NCBI RefSeq assembly: GCF_029962835.1
Contig: NC_080575.1
Span: 43,748,336-43,812,335 of the forward strand
Length of the DNA: 64,000 nt
Reading direction: 5' to 3'
Source: Magnolia sinica
Taxonomy: Eukaryota > Streptophyta > Magnoliopsida > Magnoliales > Magnoliaceae
Under the pieces are notes generated by a model. That model was not told the origin of the DNA. It made no database searches and saw only the letters and a list, made by a program, of their open reading frames with translations. This document shows positions 13,931-26,788 of this stretch, piece by piece; the stretch's first letter is position 1, and every line of letters starts with the position of its first letter. A program made the position numbers and the translations under genes.

Positions 13931-13965
13931 CTATATATATATACATATATATATATAATATTTAA
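13931..13965 (+). repeat. (TA)n microsatellite
   Basis: Short TA run with an internal 'ca' interruption, expanded compared with the A/T run at about 6802-6815 in the 5' LTR. Confidence 0.7.
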
Positions 13966-14265
13966 AGGTTTTTGGTGGGCCGCTCATGCAGGTCTCACCT
14001 TAATGTATTGATCAAATCCACGCCGTCCATCCCATTCCCTAGATCATTTTAGGCGTTGAGCCAAAAAATGAAGCCAATACGATTATCTGGCAGGCCATAG
14101 CATAGAAAATAGTATTTTTACCGTTGAAATCCACCCTGATGTTTTTGTACCTCAAAATATGTCGAATATTCGGCTTGATGGGTCTGTCTTGGGCCATAAA
14201 AACTAATAGCTGGGTCGGATTCCCCTGATGCGAGTCCCACATATGAAAAATGTCAAGAAAACATC

Positions 14266-14268
<3 letters not shown>

Positions 14269-14320
<52 letters not shown>
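14269..14320 (+). repeat. (GA)n microsatellite
   Basis: About 25 uninterrupted GA units. The 5' LTR has a short GA run and a poly-G at the same point. Confidence 0.9.
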
Positions 14321-14324
<4 letters not shown>

Positions 14325-15199
14325 CAGTAGCAACACCTGCTACTGCTGACCGTGAGAGGACGCAGCAGCGTCCTGCGCTGGGGAATGGTGGCCAAGGATG
14401 TGGGTCCTAGCCATGGCCCCCACTGTGATGTGTGTTGTATATCAACACCGTGCATTTTGACAGGGCCCCTTAAGGCAGTGGGCCCTTCAAAAATCAGCCG
14501 TGTAGCGAACTCAGGTGGCCTATGTCACAGGAAACAGTTGATTGAGCGTTTGCCATTGAAACTCTTTTGTGGTCACAAAAGTTTTGGATCATTATGAAAA
14601 TTGTTTTTCCTTTTAATTCAGGTCCGTGTAACCTTATTAATAGATTGGATGTAAGATAAACATTATGGTGGGCCCCACGTGGGACCCACTGATATATGTA
14701 TTGGATCCCACACCATCCCCACGTTTAGGGTGGGACGGCTGGTGTACCTCACTCCACCCACTTAATTGCTGTAAGTGGCGTCACCAAGTTCTGTGGGTCC
14801 CATCTGTTACATCTATGCCATCCATCCCCATGGGACCCACCATGATGCATGTGTTGCATCCAAACCATCCACCATTTGGCAAGCTTGTCTTAAGGCTTGA
14901 GGCTAAAAATGAGACAGATTTAGGATCAAGTGGACCACATTATAGAAAACAGTGGGTTTGAACATCCACCATTAAACCCTTGGGCTACCAAGATGGGACC
15001 AATATGATATTTATTTTTCCTCTAGATCTAGGCCTTTGTGACCTTATAATTGACTGGATGGGAAATGAATCCTATGATGGGGCCCACTAGAATTGAAGTG
15101 TGGAAATCATTATCACCATGGTTAAATATGGTATAGTCCAGTTGATCTTTTGATATGATTCATTTTTTTAATACCCTATATTGATTTCTAAAAATAGAT

Positions 15200-16510
15200 G
15201 AATTGTGTTCGGCCCATTTGAATTGGCCCATTCAACTCGGCCCATTCAACTTGGCTCATTGACTCGGCCATTTGATAAGGCTAGATGGGATATATGAGGC
15301 CCGTTGTTGAGGCCCACCTTGATGTGTACAAGGCCCGTTGTTGAAACCCACCTTGATATGTTGTATATCCTCACCATCCATGTGTATGGGACGGTGGATC
15401 CTGATTAATGTGGGGCCACCTTGATGTATGTGTTGGTGGTCCACGTGTACGTGGACCCCACCTTTGATGTATGTATTATATTCCATGTCATCCACCTGTT
15501 TTATATCCACACCGTCCATCAGCAAAGGACGGTGGGACTCCACCTAAAGTATGCGTTCTATTCATACCATCCATCTGTTTGATAGAGTGGGCCCACCCCA
15601 CACGTGTGACACGTGTGGGCAAGTGGGATCCACCTTGATTATGTAATGTATTCTACACTGTCCATCTGCCGTGGAGCACACCTTGACGTTATGTATTTTC
15701 AACGACGTTGTCCATTCCGTTTGCTGGACAAGTGTGGTCCACCATGATGTATGTGTAATATTCTCATCGCCCATTTGACAATGGGACCCACTTTGAGGTA
15801 CTTCACAGCCACGCCATCCATCCGTTTTGGCTGCCATGTGAGGCCCGGATGATATGTATGGAGCCCATTTAGAATGTACAGGGCCCACCCTGATATGATA
15901 AGGCCCTTGTGTAAGGCCCATCGTGATGTATTTATGGCCTTTGAATCAGGCCCATATGATGTATTTATGGGCCATTGATGCGGCCCACTTAATGTATATT
16001 TGAGGTCCATATGTAGTGTATATCAGGCCCAAGTGGTGAGGCTCGATGTGATGTATGAGGCCCATTGGTGCAGCCCGTTGATGCGGCCCACTTGGCGTAT
16101 ACGAGGCCCGACTTGAAGAACACGAGGCCCCTTATGATGTGTATTAGGCCCTTATCGTGCCACCATTGTGACGTTTATTAGGCCCATGACACGTGGCCCA
16201 TTTGATGTATTTGAGACCCAGATACGTAGCCCATTTAATGCATACGAGACCCATGTGTAGGGCCCATATGTTGTATTTAAGGCCCATGAGCAGGGCCCAC
16301 CTGTTGTGTATATGAGCTCCATTGGTGCGGCCCATTAATGTGGCCCACTTATTATATTCGAGGCCCATTGGTTGTGGCCCGTGCAATGTATTTGAGGCCC
16401 ATGTGCAGGGCCCACCTATTGTGTATGTAGCCCTTGTATGAGGCCCATTGCAATGTATATTAGGCCCTTGTATGAGGCCATGGACCCACTTTATGTTTAG
16501 CTCAATGTGG
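15200..16510 (+). repeat. Degenerate minisatellite in the 3' LTR
   Basis: Counterpart of 8040-9310, with the same 'ggcccat...atgtattt' theme. Small unit-level insertions and deletions distinguish the two arrays. Confidence 0.75.
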
Positions 16511-19298
16511 GCCACTCCTTAGGAGCAATGTTGGTTAAATGTCCACATTGATGGGCAATGATGGTTGAACGTCCACATTGTGACCTTCCCTTAGGCCTTG
16601 TTAGGCCCATTCTCATCAAAGCTGATTCGATTATCGATACCGATTATGAGTATGTGACAGCATAACATCATGTACATGCCCATACGCATCATCTGCATGT
16701 TTATTATGAGATGTGGTTAACCATTGCATATGTCCTTGGATAGGTTGTTATGAGACTCCCTGATAGGTTGAGATTGTCTCACATGAGCACACAGTATGCG
16801 GAGGATTGATGCGTGACATGAATATATGACTCATGCATCTTGCATCTTGCATTGTGCATTGTGATTACTGTATGCCCTAGCGACATCAGGGCCGTAGCCT
16901 GCACCAACATGTTGTGGATAGCTAGATGGGGCATCGAAAAGATTTGGTTCAAGCATTTGGGCACTTTGGATGTCCGTGGGTGAAAGTCCCTGAACCTTCA
17001 TGGCCAAGAGACGCCCCAACATCGAGACTGAGTGGATACATGAGCGTCCGAGTGCCGAATACCAGGAGGCCGCGTCTCTCATTGTATCGTGGTCGGTTAG
17101 GAGGGGGTGTGGCCTTACCTGCCCGAGAGTAGGGGGCATAGTTAGGCTGAGTTTGACCAGCTCGTGAATGGGTCTGCTATCGACGTGCCGGGTAAATATT
17201 GGCTACCTACTGGTCAGGTAGATAGTGAGGTCTCTTCCACTTGCTTGGTGGCGCATCAGTGGGCGGTGATTTGCATGTAGAGTGTACTAGACCCCGGTGA
17301 TGATCCCAAAAATGTACAGTACGGATTTGTGGAGCAGCCGTTGCATACTCATTCATTCATTCATTCATTCACTATCCACCCGGGCTAGTGTACGCAACTA
17401 TTTGTTACGTGTGCCTTCGCAATGGCCAAGATTTCGGCTAGGGTGCGCGACTAACCTGAGATCAGGAGTTTACCACATTGAGTTTGACTATCCAAATTAG
17501 CTATGGGACTGGTTTGGATAGAAGTCCCTTGTGGTGGACCCCGTAGCCTACGATACTACATACTATTATCCGGACTTCACAACTCCAACATAGTCATCCC
17601 ATTTGCACCGCATATTGCATTACATTCGTGGCATATGGCATTTTGGGTTACTGTGTTTTTGCATTTATATGGTCTAGATACAACTGACAGTATTTGTGAA
17701 CTCATCAACAATTGTATATTGCATTGCATCCTCGGCATCTAATATTTGGCTCTTTATAGCTCCTCGTTTGTATAGCTGATTTATATTGCATACTCTAAAA
17801 TTGTATGACTCATGGATTAATCATTATTTCCGCTTACTCTAATATCGTATGATTCATAATTTACCAGTATTGCTGATATTATATGATTATGGCACTGTAT
17901 TGAATACTTGGCACTTGTACACACACGTACACCACCCTCTAAGCTTTCTATAAACTTATGCATGATAGATACATGCAGGTGATTTTAGGTTGCAGCAGCA
18001 TTGAGCTTGGAGTATGCAGCGGACTTCTGGAGCTTGATTTTTGATATTTGTATTTCCCTTTCGGCACTGTACTCAAATATTTATATTAGTGGATATGTGA
18101 TGATGATGTTGCCTTTGTAATTTGGGTAAACTTGTGGTTATGCTTCTTACGAGATAAATGTACGTTAGAAAATCCTCCTTACAGGATCCAAGGATCGGAA
18201 TCTAGCGTATATGTGCTGGGAGCTGAGAATGGGGTACTACGGAGGCTGTCTGTACCGGATTCGGCGATCGAAAATTTTATAAGCCCGGTTTCCGAGTTTG
18301 GAGCATGACACCTCGAGTATAAAATAGGCCTATGATCGGGAACGAGCCTCTCGTAGTGACCTTGAGTATAAAATAAGCCTATGCTGAGTTGATGAGCCTC
18401 TCGTAACGACCTATAGTGTAAACTCGCGAACTTGCCTATCATATGTGATTAACTAAGATTGATGACCCTAGATGGATCATTGTTTGGGTCAATGATATAA
18501 TGGGAGGTACCTTAGCTTCCCAAATCTGTTGTATGAATAAGTTTAAGTAAGAACTTGGCTAACACGACCATGCATCGCATTGCATGTGCCTTTGGCGTAG
18601 GTGTTGAGCACAGTGGGAGTTTTGCATATGCGATCATGAGATGATGTCGCAGAGGGAGTATAGGCGAAGGCATGCATCATTAATACATACCATTCTTGAA
18701 TTAACAAGAGTATTTAGGACATGATTGTTGTACTGCTTTATCATTACTGCTTGATTGAATTGATAACATGTTAACCTTTGCTTTATAGCTTCACTGAGTT
18801 GATTACTCACTCCCACTCTAGGACGGTGTTTTAAAACACCAACCAGACTCTATTGTAGTTTCAGATAATGGCGAGGCTTACGAGTTGGAGCTGGCCTTTT
18901 ATGACAACGAGGAGGAGTTCTCGTACCTGCAATGCTCGACGGGTCTATGTAGACCTGGAGTTGTGTCACCGAGGCTATAGGGATACGGATTAGATAACAT
19001 TACCCTTTATCATTTTGTATATTTTGAAACTATACATGTAATTATTCAACCTGGTGACATGATCATACTCCGGGGTTCATATCCACTTATACACTTTATA
19101 TATCTATCACAGTTTTCTGCTTGCTTAATTTAATCGCCTCTGGAGTATGATATGTTGATTTAGTATAATCCCATTCATGTTCAAATGCATTAACCCAGAC
19201 AACATTTAATCATCATTATCTATGTTGCATAAGTGATGCGACGGATCTTGGGAGTTGGGCCTTTGCTCGACCCTCGAAATTCGGGGCGTTACAATGAG

Positions 19299-20042
19299 GC
19301 TTTTTCGAGATTAGACACTCCTCGAGCGTACCCCCATGTATTTTTCTAGGAGATATCCTTGGGCGCAGTCACCTACATGGTCTTTTCTAGTTCTCTTTGG
19401 GCATACCTATGAGTATTTTTCCGGGTGACTAGTTCTCCATGGGCGACCCTTTATTTTGACAGCTGGATGTGGATCCCCAGATCTGTGACTTGAGCATACA
19501 TTCATACATCCACATTTACATTTAAGTTCACATAATCCTTGTTATGATTGATTATGTTTGGTTTAAACTGTTTTAGAATGACATGGTATGTATGAATCCT
19601 TGCAGGAAATTCCCACTGAGTTTTCACTCACCCAATCGTGCGGTTGCACCAAATAGACATAGGTTTGATGACAGGTGGAGACCCCTTTGACAGGATCCCA
19701 AGGGTGGTTAAGGTGGAGTTTGGAGAGGAAGTACTCTATGCGAATGTAGTTGAGCCGTCAGAGCTCAATTGATATCTTAGGATTTCACTTACTTTCGTAT
19801 CTTAGACGTTTTGTTTGAGTTGTAATAATAATTCCCTTGCTGAGGGATTCCATGTTGCTTTCATTTACTTGTATTAAACTTCCTTATTATTACTCTTGAT
19901 ATTCTAGTTTACATGGCAGTTGCCTGGTTTACCGCATGAAATTTTCTAGTGACTACATGTAAAGTTGTTCATTTCATAGTGTAATACTCGAGTTCTCATA
20001 CTCGAGCGATCGTCCTCGGGTTTTGAGAACTAGGGTGTTACA
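19299..20042 (+). mobile_element. Right fragment of the split LTR, inserted in copia gag
   Basis: It follows the atgag TSD of the solo LTR and ends 'actagggtgttaca' at 20042, a typical gypsy LTR terminus. The sequence to its right is in frame-compatible copia gag on the minus strand, which implies the LTR interrupts that gag. Its own right TSD would be cgctt (20043-20047); its left end is outside the window. Confidence 0.55.
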
Positions 20043-21382
20043 CGCTTTCATATGAGGTGTTTTCCATGGCATAGTTGGCATTATCTTTGATGAGTTCTTC
20101 AATCTTATCAGCAAACCATTCATTGTCGGCCTTGGCTTCTTCAAATTTCATACTTAATTGCTTATTTTCGATCTTAGCCAGACCAAGCTTTTTAAGAACT
20201 TTTAAGCTTTGGCTGTAAAGTTAGTCATAGGCTTCTTACAAATCGGTATTATCAACTTCCTCCTTTTCTGCTTCAGGGAAGACCTTTCTTCCATATATTC
20301 ATCCTTGTTTCCTATGTCCCTTGACTCAGGGATGTCTATGGTGGTGAAGGACGTGAGTATTCTCAAAAAGCCTTGGTCTCCATCACTTAGAGATTCATTT
20401 GAGTATGAATTTGAATCCTCAGAGTCATCCCATGTGGCAACCATTGACTTTCCTTTTGATTTGTTTTTTGTGGGACATTCAAAAGTAAGGTGACCATACC
20501 CTCTACAATTGTAACATTGTGTATCTTTTGACCGCCTGAGAGATTTACCTATTTGCCATTTCGGGTCATACTTCTTCCCCTTTTTGAAGAAGGTATTTAT
20601 TTGGTTTTTATTAAAGAACTTCTTGAACCTTTTGGCCAACAAGGCGATTTCTTCATCATCTTCATCGTCATCATTATCATCCTCGGATTCATGTATTTTC
20701 TATGAGCTTTTGGAATAATGTTTTTGGATTTTATGGGAGTGTTGAAATGTAGTTCATATGTTTATAGGGAACCTAACAGTTCATCTATTTTCATGTTGTC
20801 GATGTTCTTACATTCCTCTATTGTTATGACTTTGGAAGAGAATCGTTCCGGTAGTGATCTATAGATTTTCCTACAAATATGTGGAACCAAAACTCTTTCT
20901 CCTAACCCCTACATGGAGTTACATGTGTCACTCAGTTTGGTGTAAAACTCCATAAATGTCTCATGCTCCTCCATTTTTTATATTTTCAAATTGAGTTGTT
21001 AGGAGCTGGAGTTTGGAACGCTTTACAGTGCTTGTGCCTTCATGGGTGGTTTTCAGTAAATCTCATGCTTGTTTAGCCATTTCACACATGTAAATTCTTA
21101 TTGGAAAACAACACAATACATAGCATTTAACACTTTTACATGACAATTGGACCTAGTTTCGTCATAGTTAGTCCAAAGCATTTAAGGTTTGGCTCTTGAA
21201 GTGGTAGCGCCATTGTCATATACGATTTGTTCCATCAGTGCTTGCCACCTATTTTCAACTTTGTCCCAAATCGCAAAGTCTAAGGATCTAAGGAAAATAT
21301 GCATTCCAGCTTTCTAGTAACCATAGTTAGATCCGACAAACAGTGGTGGTCTTAAGACTAACATCTCCTTAGTTTTAGACAT
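20043..21382 (-). pseudogene. Ty1/copia gag remnant
   Basis: Reading starts at ATG 21382-21380 ('MSKTKEMLVLRPPLFVGSNY', a usual copia gag start) and proceeds through 'MEEHETFMEFYTKL' and 'IYRSLPERFSSKVITIEE' to a CCHC knuckle, CYNCRGYGHLTFEC, inside the open stretch 20202-20642. Several in-frame stops and shifts make it non-functional. The frame continues left to 20043, where a gypsy-type LTR interrupts it. The pol region would be left of the window. A PBS and LTR lie directly upstream (to the right). Confidence 0.85.
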
Positions 21383-21440
21383 GTTTTTAGCTTCATCTAG
21401 GATCTCCCTCTACCCTGTTAAGCCCTCTAAGAGGAACCTA

Positions 21441-21452
21441 CTCTGATATCAA
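21441..21452 (-). other. Primer-binding site of the copia element
   Basis: TTGATATCAGAG on the minus strand, one base from the tRNA-Met consensus, just inside the copia 5' LTR that starts at 21454. Confidence 0.7.
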
Positions 21453-21549
21453 TTGAAATTGCAGTCTTACCAATATAAGCAAAGCTTGAATATATAACTA
21501 TTGTCTTATAGGGGGTGAATAGGACTTTTTAAAATTTTAACTAGATAGG

Positions 21550-22856
21550 TGACGCAGGGATATGCGTGATGAGGTCAATCACCGTCTTCCTCGAGGATAA
21601 CTACTTCGAATCCACAAAGCTTCTTTGGACTCCTCACGGAGACTTCTCGAACCCACAAGGAAAAAAGCAAGAGAATAAAAATAATATTCTAGAAAATTTG
21701 TAAATTGATTGATGTCTAATGTATATATGTCTATTGCACCATTAATATAGGAAAAAAAAACCAAAATTCATAATTACCAAAAATAGCAAAATTCTAACTC
21801 CAATAAAAATCCTAATTTTAATAAAACACTTCTAAAGCCTAATTTATAAAAATAAAAATTACAAATAACTTTTGCTAGAAGAGTCATAGCTAGGGCTAAA
21901 AGTCGAGCAGGTTGGGTCGGTTTGGTGCTTAACCCTAGCGCAACCCAACCCAACCTTGGGTTGGGAATTCTCAACCCAGGCCCAACCCAAGCAGGCTCGG
22001 CCGGGTTGGTCGGGTAAATATATGTTAATATTTTCATTATTACATTAGTCTGTTATATTCTCAATACGAGTCTTATTTTTTGTACCTATAATTTTTTTAA
22101 CTATATATGTAGTTATTTATCATAAAGAAGTTCATTTTTCTAAACAAACAAGCAAAAGTACAGGACAACTACCCCTTTAAAAGTCGTATTGTGTATCAAG
22201 CAATCTATTTGGGAGAGAGAAATCTGGTGTATCTTGTTAGCTTGGGCCATCAGAAATGATGTGGACCAATGAAACCCGATGGCATTGGAATTTCCTGTGC
22301 CTTCAACATAGACGATCCACACTCAATTATAATTAATTTACAAGAAACTTATATATTGATCGGGTTTAGGTTGGGTCGCGCAACTCGAGACCTCAACTCG
22401 AGCCCAACCCAATTTTATCGGGTTGGTGTTTGTATGGCCCAAGCCCGAGACTAAACTCGATACATCCTACCCAAGCCTAACCTAATGTCGGGTCAGTCAT
22501 GGGTCGGTCAGGTTGAACCTACCTAACTTTCAGCCTTAGTCATAGCATGATTACAATTTATTTCTAAAAAGAAGAAAATCTAAAAACTCTAAAAATAAAA
22601 AATATATATTAAAAAATCGGAACTACTAAAAATAGTAATTTTTCTTAAATTTTCATTTTTGAGCTTAAAGTGTGCATTTTCTGGTGAAATGACAGATGCG
22701 ATGTGGGTCGGTTCACCTCGGATGGACCATTATAGTAAGGATTGATAGGTTGTGCGTCTCGTAACGATACCCGAATCAAAAGTTATGATTAATTTACGAT
22801 CCACCTTCTTTTGGTCTAACCATGCTAGGAATGTATCCATGACACGTTCTACATTA
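21550..22856 (-). repeat. 3' LTR of element A (with inserted MITE)
   Basis: Aligns throughout with 27219-27848, except for the 648-bp MITE and its extra TSD copy. The polypurine-like stretch AAGTGGAGGGATC precedes it on the minus strand. Confidence 0.85.
21891..22538. mobile_element. hAT-type MITE
   Basis: Flanked by a perfect 8-bp duplication gtcatagc (21883-21890 and 22539-22546). Ends are inverted: TAGGGCTAAAAGT on the left and ACTTTCAGCCTTA on the right. The sister LTR has the empty site ('agagtcatagcatgatt' near 27550), so the insertion boundaries are certain. The interior contains repeated 'caacccaa'/'gggttggg' blocks and no transposase. An 8-bp TSD and TAGGG-type ends fit hAT. Confidence 0.85.
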
Positions 22857-23304
22857 GATCCCTCCACTTGAAAAAATCTTGTCCTCGAGTTACTTAAGGA
22901 ACTTAGCTCATGATTCTTTAATAACTTCTGATGACAATATTTATTAACCATTTTCTTATACTTGGCATTAGGCTCTTGAGTTAACACAATACATGTACTC
23001 ATGCTCTCCTTGACTTGACCATTATGGATCAATTCCTTCACTTGTGCCTGCAAAATCTTGCATCCTTTCTGATAATGTGGGCAATTAGATAGACTTTCCC
23101 CTGAGACAAGATCAATGTAGTTTTGTGTATCTCGTATGAGAGGCAATTTATTAGGAAGTTCATTGAGCACGATTGCCTTGAACTCCTGAAACACTGGTTT
23201 CAAATCCTCTGGGATGTTCATAGGCTCCATATATTTTTCCTTTTCAACTAATGCATTTACATCTCCCGTCTCCTCATATTGTTTAATGAAATCATGTTTG
23301 CTTA
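22857..23304 (-). pseudogene. Fused pre-RT and integrase C-terminal remnant of element A
   Basis: The frame runs from 'EFKAIVLNELPNKLPLIRD' (linker before gypsy RT) through 'VKELIHNGQVKESMST', where RT should begin, and then jumps to 'NAKYKKMVNKYCHQKL', which resembles the integrase C-terminal 'YK..ADKHRR' region. The RT, RNase H and integrase core are deleted at this join. The same join occurs in 36648-39312. The upstream part of the frame continues on the far side of the solo LTR at 26475. Confidence 0.7.
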
Positions 23305-26300
23305 TGTAACGCCCTGAAAATCGAGGGTCGAGCATAGACTCAACTCCCGAGTTCCAACACATCACTTATGCAACATAGATAATAATGATTAAATGTTATC
23401 TGTATTAGTGCCTTAAACATGAATAAGATTATACTAAAACAGTATATCATACTCCATAGGCATTTAAAGTACGCTAGTGGAAGACTGTGATATGTATATA
23501 AACTGTGCAAAAGTAATAGCAAGCCCTCAGAGTATGAATGTCACTAGGTTAAATAATTATAAGTTTAATTCAAAATATACAAAATCAGATTGTGTAATGT
23601 TCTCTATCCAAAACCCTGTAGCCCCGACAGCGCAACTCCAGATCTACATAGACCCGCCAGAGAGTTGCAAAGACGAGAACTCCTCCTCGTCATCATAATA
23701 GTCCAGCTCTGCCTCATAAGCATCACCATCACCTGTAGCTAAGACAGAGTCTGGTTGGTGTTTAAAACACCGTCCCAGAATGTGGGAGTGAGTGATCAAC
23801 TCAGTGGAGCTATAAGGCAAAGGTTAACATGTTATCAATTCAATAAAGCAGTAATGATAAAGCAATACAATCAAGCATTCCTAAGTACTCTGGTTAATGC
23901 AAAAATGATATGTATTATTGATGCATGCCCTCGCCTGCACTCCCTCTGCAATTTTCCTCTTACGGCCGAGGCATGCACCCCTTCCTCTGTGCTCAACACC
24001 AATGCCAAAGGCACATGCAATGCGATGCATGAGTGTGATTACCGAGTTCTTATTAGACCTTTTCATACAGCATGATTGGAAAACTAAGGTACCTCCCTTA
24101 TATCATTTTTCAAATAATGATCCATTCTAGGGTCATCAGTCCTAACTAGTCTCATATGATGTTGCAGTTCCAGGTCCCTACAAAGGGCTCGTCACCTCAA
24201 TACAGGCCTAGCTTATACTCTAATTGCTACGGAAAGGCTCGTCGCCTCAGCGCAGTCTCAGAGTATGCTCGAGGTCACTACGAATGACTCATTACCTAGT
24301 CATAGGCTGACAGCTCAATACAGTGTCCCATATACCACCATATTCGGCTCATGAGTTTGGGTTACTCACTGGTCACTAAGGGGAGGCTCGTCACTCTAGT
24401 GTAGGCCGACAGCACGACCAGGTGTCCCATACACCACCATGTCTGGCTCTTGAGTCTTATCGGATCGAGGTACCAATGTTAAACGGGTTTGGTACTGGTA
24501 AGTTGGTACCTTAGATTCAAACAGTAGCGTCCATACATGGTGAACATACATCGGGCCAATCGGTTACTTGATAAGCTCGACTAGTATGAGCGTACATCGA
24601 CTTAATCGACATGAAATGCATAAGCATTCTGCGTGGCTTAACCACTGCCATCAAACGACGTACGACTCGGATTCATCGAACGTATTCGTCGTGGCTAAAT
24701 CAACTCGGCCACCGATTGTAAACCGTTACCGATTGCCTGGGCTACATTGTAGCCCCAATCACACTTCAAACATTAACATTCATGTGTAACCACCAAAGCC
24801 AACATGTGACAACCAAATCTAAATGTAAATCTTATCTGAGCATTTCAACATAACACATACTACACATGTTACAATACATAGGCAATTCATCCATCAATCA
24901 CATAGTAGTAAGGTAGGTAACATAAAGAAACTGTAACCATAGATGAGGGGATTGAGAATCCCATCTCAATACTCTCATTACATACATTTAAACCAGCATT
25001 TTCTCATTCAGGCATTTTACCAAACACTTAGTCTACACATATTACATACATGTAATAAATCAGTTAAAACACATGTTATAGCAAATCCTTCTACATAGGA
25101 GTTTCCACACGCACAACGATCACGTATTAGCAATCACTAATCATAGCAAGTACAAATCATAATTTCATATTCATTCAAATATTTTAACAAACACTTAGAA
25201 TGCATTCGAAATAGCCTAACCTACATATATATGTAATATGTTGAAAAATCATAACTATGCATATGTGATAGCACTCAAGTCAGTCATAAATCATTAACTG
25301 ACATTGAAAGCCTTGAAAACTATAACCTAAACATTTATAGTCCACACCTTACGCTGGTAGACATGTAACGAACTTAGTTCGTATGCCAAGTCTTTGTCTA
25401 CGGCACGACGGCCACCTATAGCATGAAATAGGTTAGCTATTTCATCACTTGCACTATTTGAAACCCTAAAATAGGTTAGGGTTAGGTTTTCTTACCTAAG
25501 AACGGAATCAAAATCGCTGGTATAGCGAAACGGTAGTGGTGATAGGATATGTAGAGCGGCAGAGAAGAATCTCTGCAGCAAACCCTAGCTTTCCCTCACA
25601 CTTTCTCTCTCTTTCCTTCTCTTTCTTTTTCTCTTCTCTCACCTAGGGTTAGAAATTCGTATGTGAAGGGTGAGAGAGAGTTTTAAGCCTTTATATAAGC
25701 CCAGAACTGATGGGAATGGCCCTAGGGCCATGGTATACTTAGGTTATAGCCAAAGACTGGCCGTTTCGGTCCAATGGAGCTGTTTTGGAGGCCTCTTTTC
25801 TATATGCGGTCAGACTTAAGCTTCTTAACATTGGATCTAGGTCAGGTTAAGTTTTCAGTCCGATCAGATTTGTAGATTGATAATGGCGGACTAGTTTCAG
25901 TTCAACGGTCACCGGTACTCTATCAAGGTCACAAGTACACTGACCTGTGTTGGAAATTTTTCCTGATCTGAGGATGTAATTGGGTCAGAATCTGACGGTC
26001 TGAATCCTTAGATTTGGCCTACAAGTGAACGACTCAATTCACTTAAGTTTTAATTCATTTCCAAAAGATATTCGCGTTTGTCACACACTTCGTTCTGGGC
26101 TCAAGTTATGTGTTTTTGGATACCTTTAGGACTTGATTTCTGAGATGGTTGTCAAGTCTAGTAATGCGGTCATAACCGTATAGTTCTTGGGGCAATCAGA
26201 CTTTCGACGTACAATCCAGGTCCGATACAGAGTTTCAATGCGTTTCTAAGAGCAACTGGGTTTTGAGATGGATCCTAAGTTTTTAGGTAATGTAGAGTTA

Positions 26301-26474
26301 ACGATCCTTCAAATTTTGGGTCATTAGATCGTATTTAAAGTGATTAGTGCTAATTTCACAGATAACATGTTTAGCACTAGTTAGTTCTCACTTAATTTCT
26401 AAAGATTTGGTCCTTAGTGATTTCTGCCTGAGGTGGTGCTCGGGTCTTTGTACGGATTTTTTCGAGACGTTACA
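23305..26474 (-). mobile_element. Solo LTR, 3.2-kb family, copy 3
   Basis: A complete copy in minus orientation (TGTAACG at 26474, ending GGGCGTTACA at 23305), inserted in element A. Flanks gctta (23300-23304) and actta (26475-26479) match at 4 of 5 bases. The uninterrupted host sequence in the sister element near 38000 confirms the junction. No internal region remains. Confidence 0.85.
25690..25697 (-). promoter_or_regulatory. LTR TATA box, copy 3
   Basis: TATATAAA on the minus strand at the position homologous to 1874-1881 and 4143-4150. Confidence 0.5.
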
Positions 26475-26788
26475 ACTTATTAGAGATTGTCCCTCCACTT
26501 TAGAAGTCTTAGGTTGGTTCTCCGTTCTCATAGGGATGAGGATAATCTTTCTACTGTCTTTAATAAATACAAATGCGTTATCCCGACCTCTATTGTAGCA
26601 TCAATAGTATTTTGTCATGGTCGACTAAGTAACATGTGACAAGCTTCCATGTCGATTACGTCATACATTACTTCATCCTTATAATATTTACCAATGAAAA
26701 ATGATATATGACATCGTTCTGTTACCTCTGTTTTGTTGACCCACTTGATCCATCCAATCGTGTACAGAGATTAATATTTTTTTTTTAG

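Larger units (their letters stand above)
5570..18310 (+). mobile_element. Gag-only non-autonomous LTR retrotransposon with giant LTRs (TR-GAG type)
   Basis: A 12.7-kb element with two long direct repeats (5570-11109 and 12664-18310) around an internal region of only 1554 bp. LTR ends are TGTGA...TGACA. The flanks are cctct (5565-5569) and cctcg (18311-18315); uninterrupted relatives of the host LTR near 24270 and 450 read 'gtgacctcgag' or similar, so the TSD was cctcg with one later change. The internal region has a tRNA-Met-like primer site, a decayed gag with a CCHC knuckle, and a polypurine tract preceded by 'aatttcgaggatgaaat', a signature I associate with Tekay/Del chromoviruses. No protease, reverse transcriptase, RNase H or integrase is present, so it depended on another element for its enzymes. 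Confidence 0.88.
12664..18310 (+). repeat. 3' LTR of the gag-only element (5647 bp)
   Basis: Direct repeat of 5570-11109 with the same order of TC-rich segment, MITE-like blocks, minisatellite and AT-rich end. Differences are substitutions and microsatellite length changes. It ends 'gagcatgaca', followed by the TSD copy cctcg. Confidence 0.85.
3367..19293 (+). mobile_element. Solo LTR, 3.2-kb family, copy 2, interrupted by a nested retrotransposon
   Basis: Starts TGTAACGTCTCG and ends GGGGCGTTACA, with a perfect 5-bp TSD atgag (3362-3366 and 19294-19298). Removing the insertion at 5570-18310 and one TSD copy leaves about 3.2 kb, the same length as the complete solo LTR at 23305-26474. With only one LTR between matching TSDs and no internal region, it is a solo LTR left by LTR-LTR recombination. 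TG..CA ends, 5-bp TSD and LTR length fit Ty3/gypsy chromoviruses (Tekay/Del type); that lineage is an inference because no coding region remains. Confidence 0.85.
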
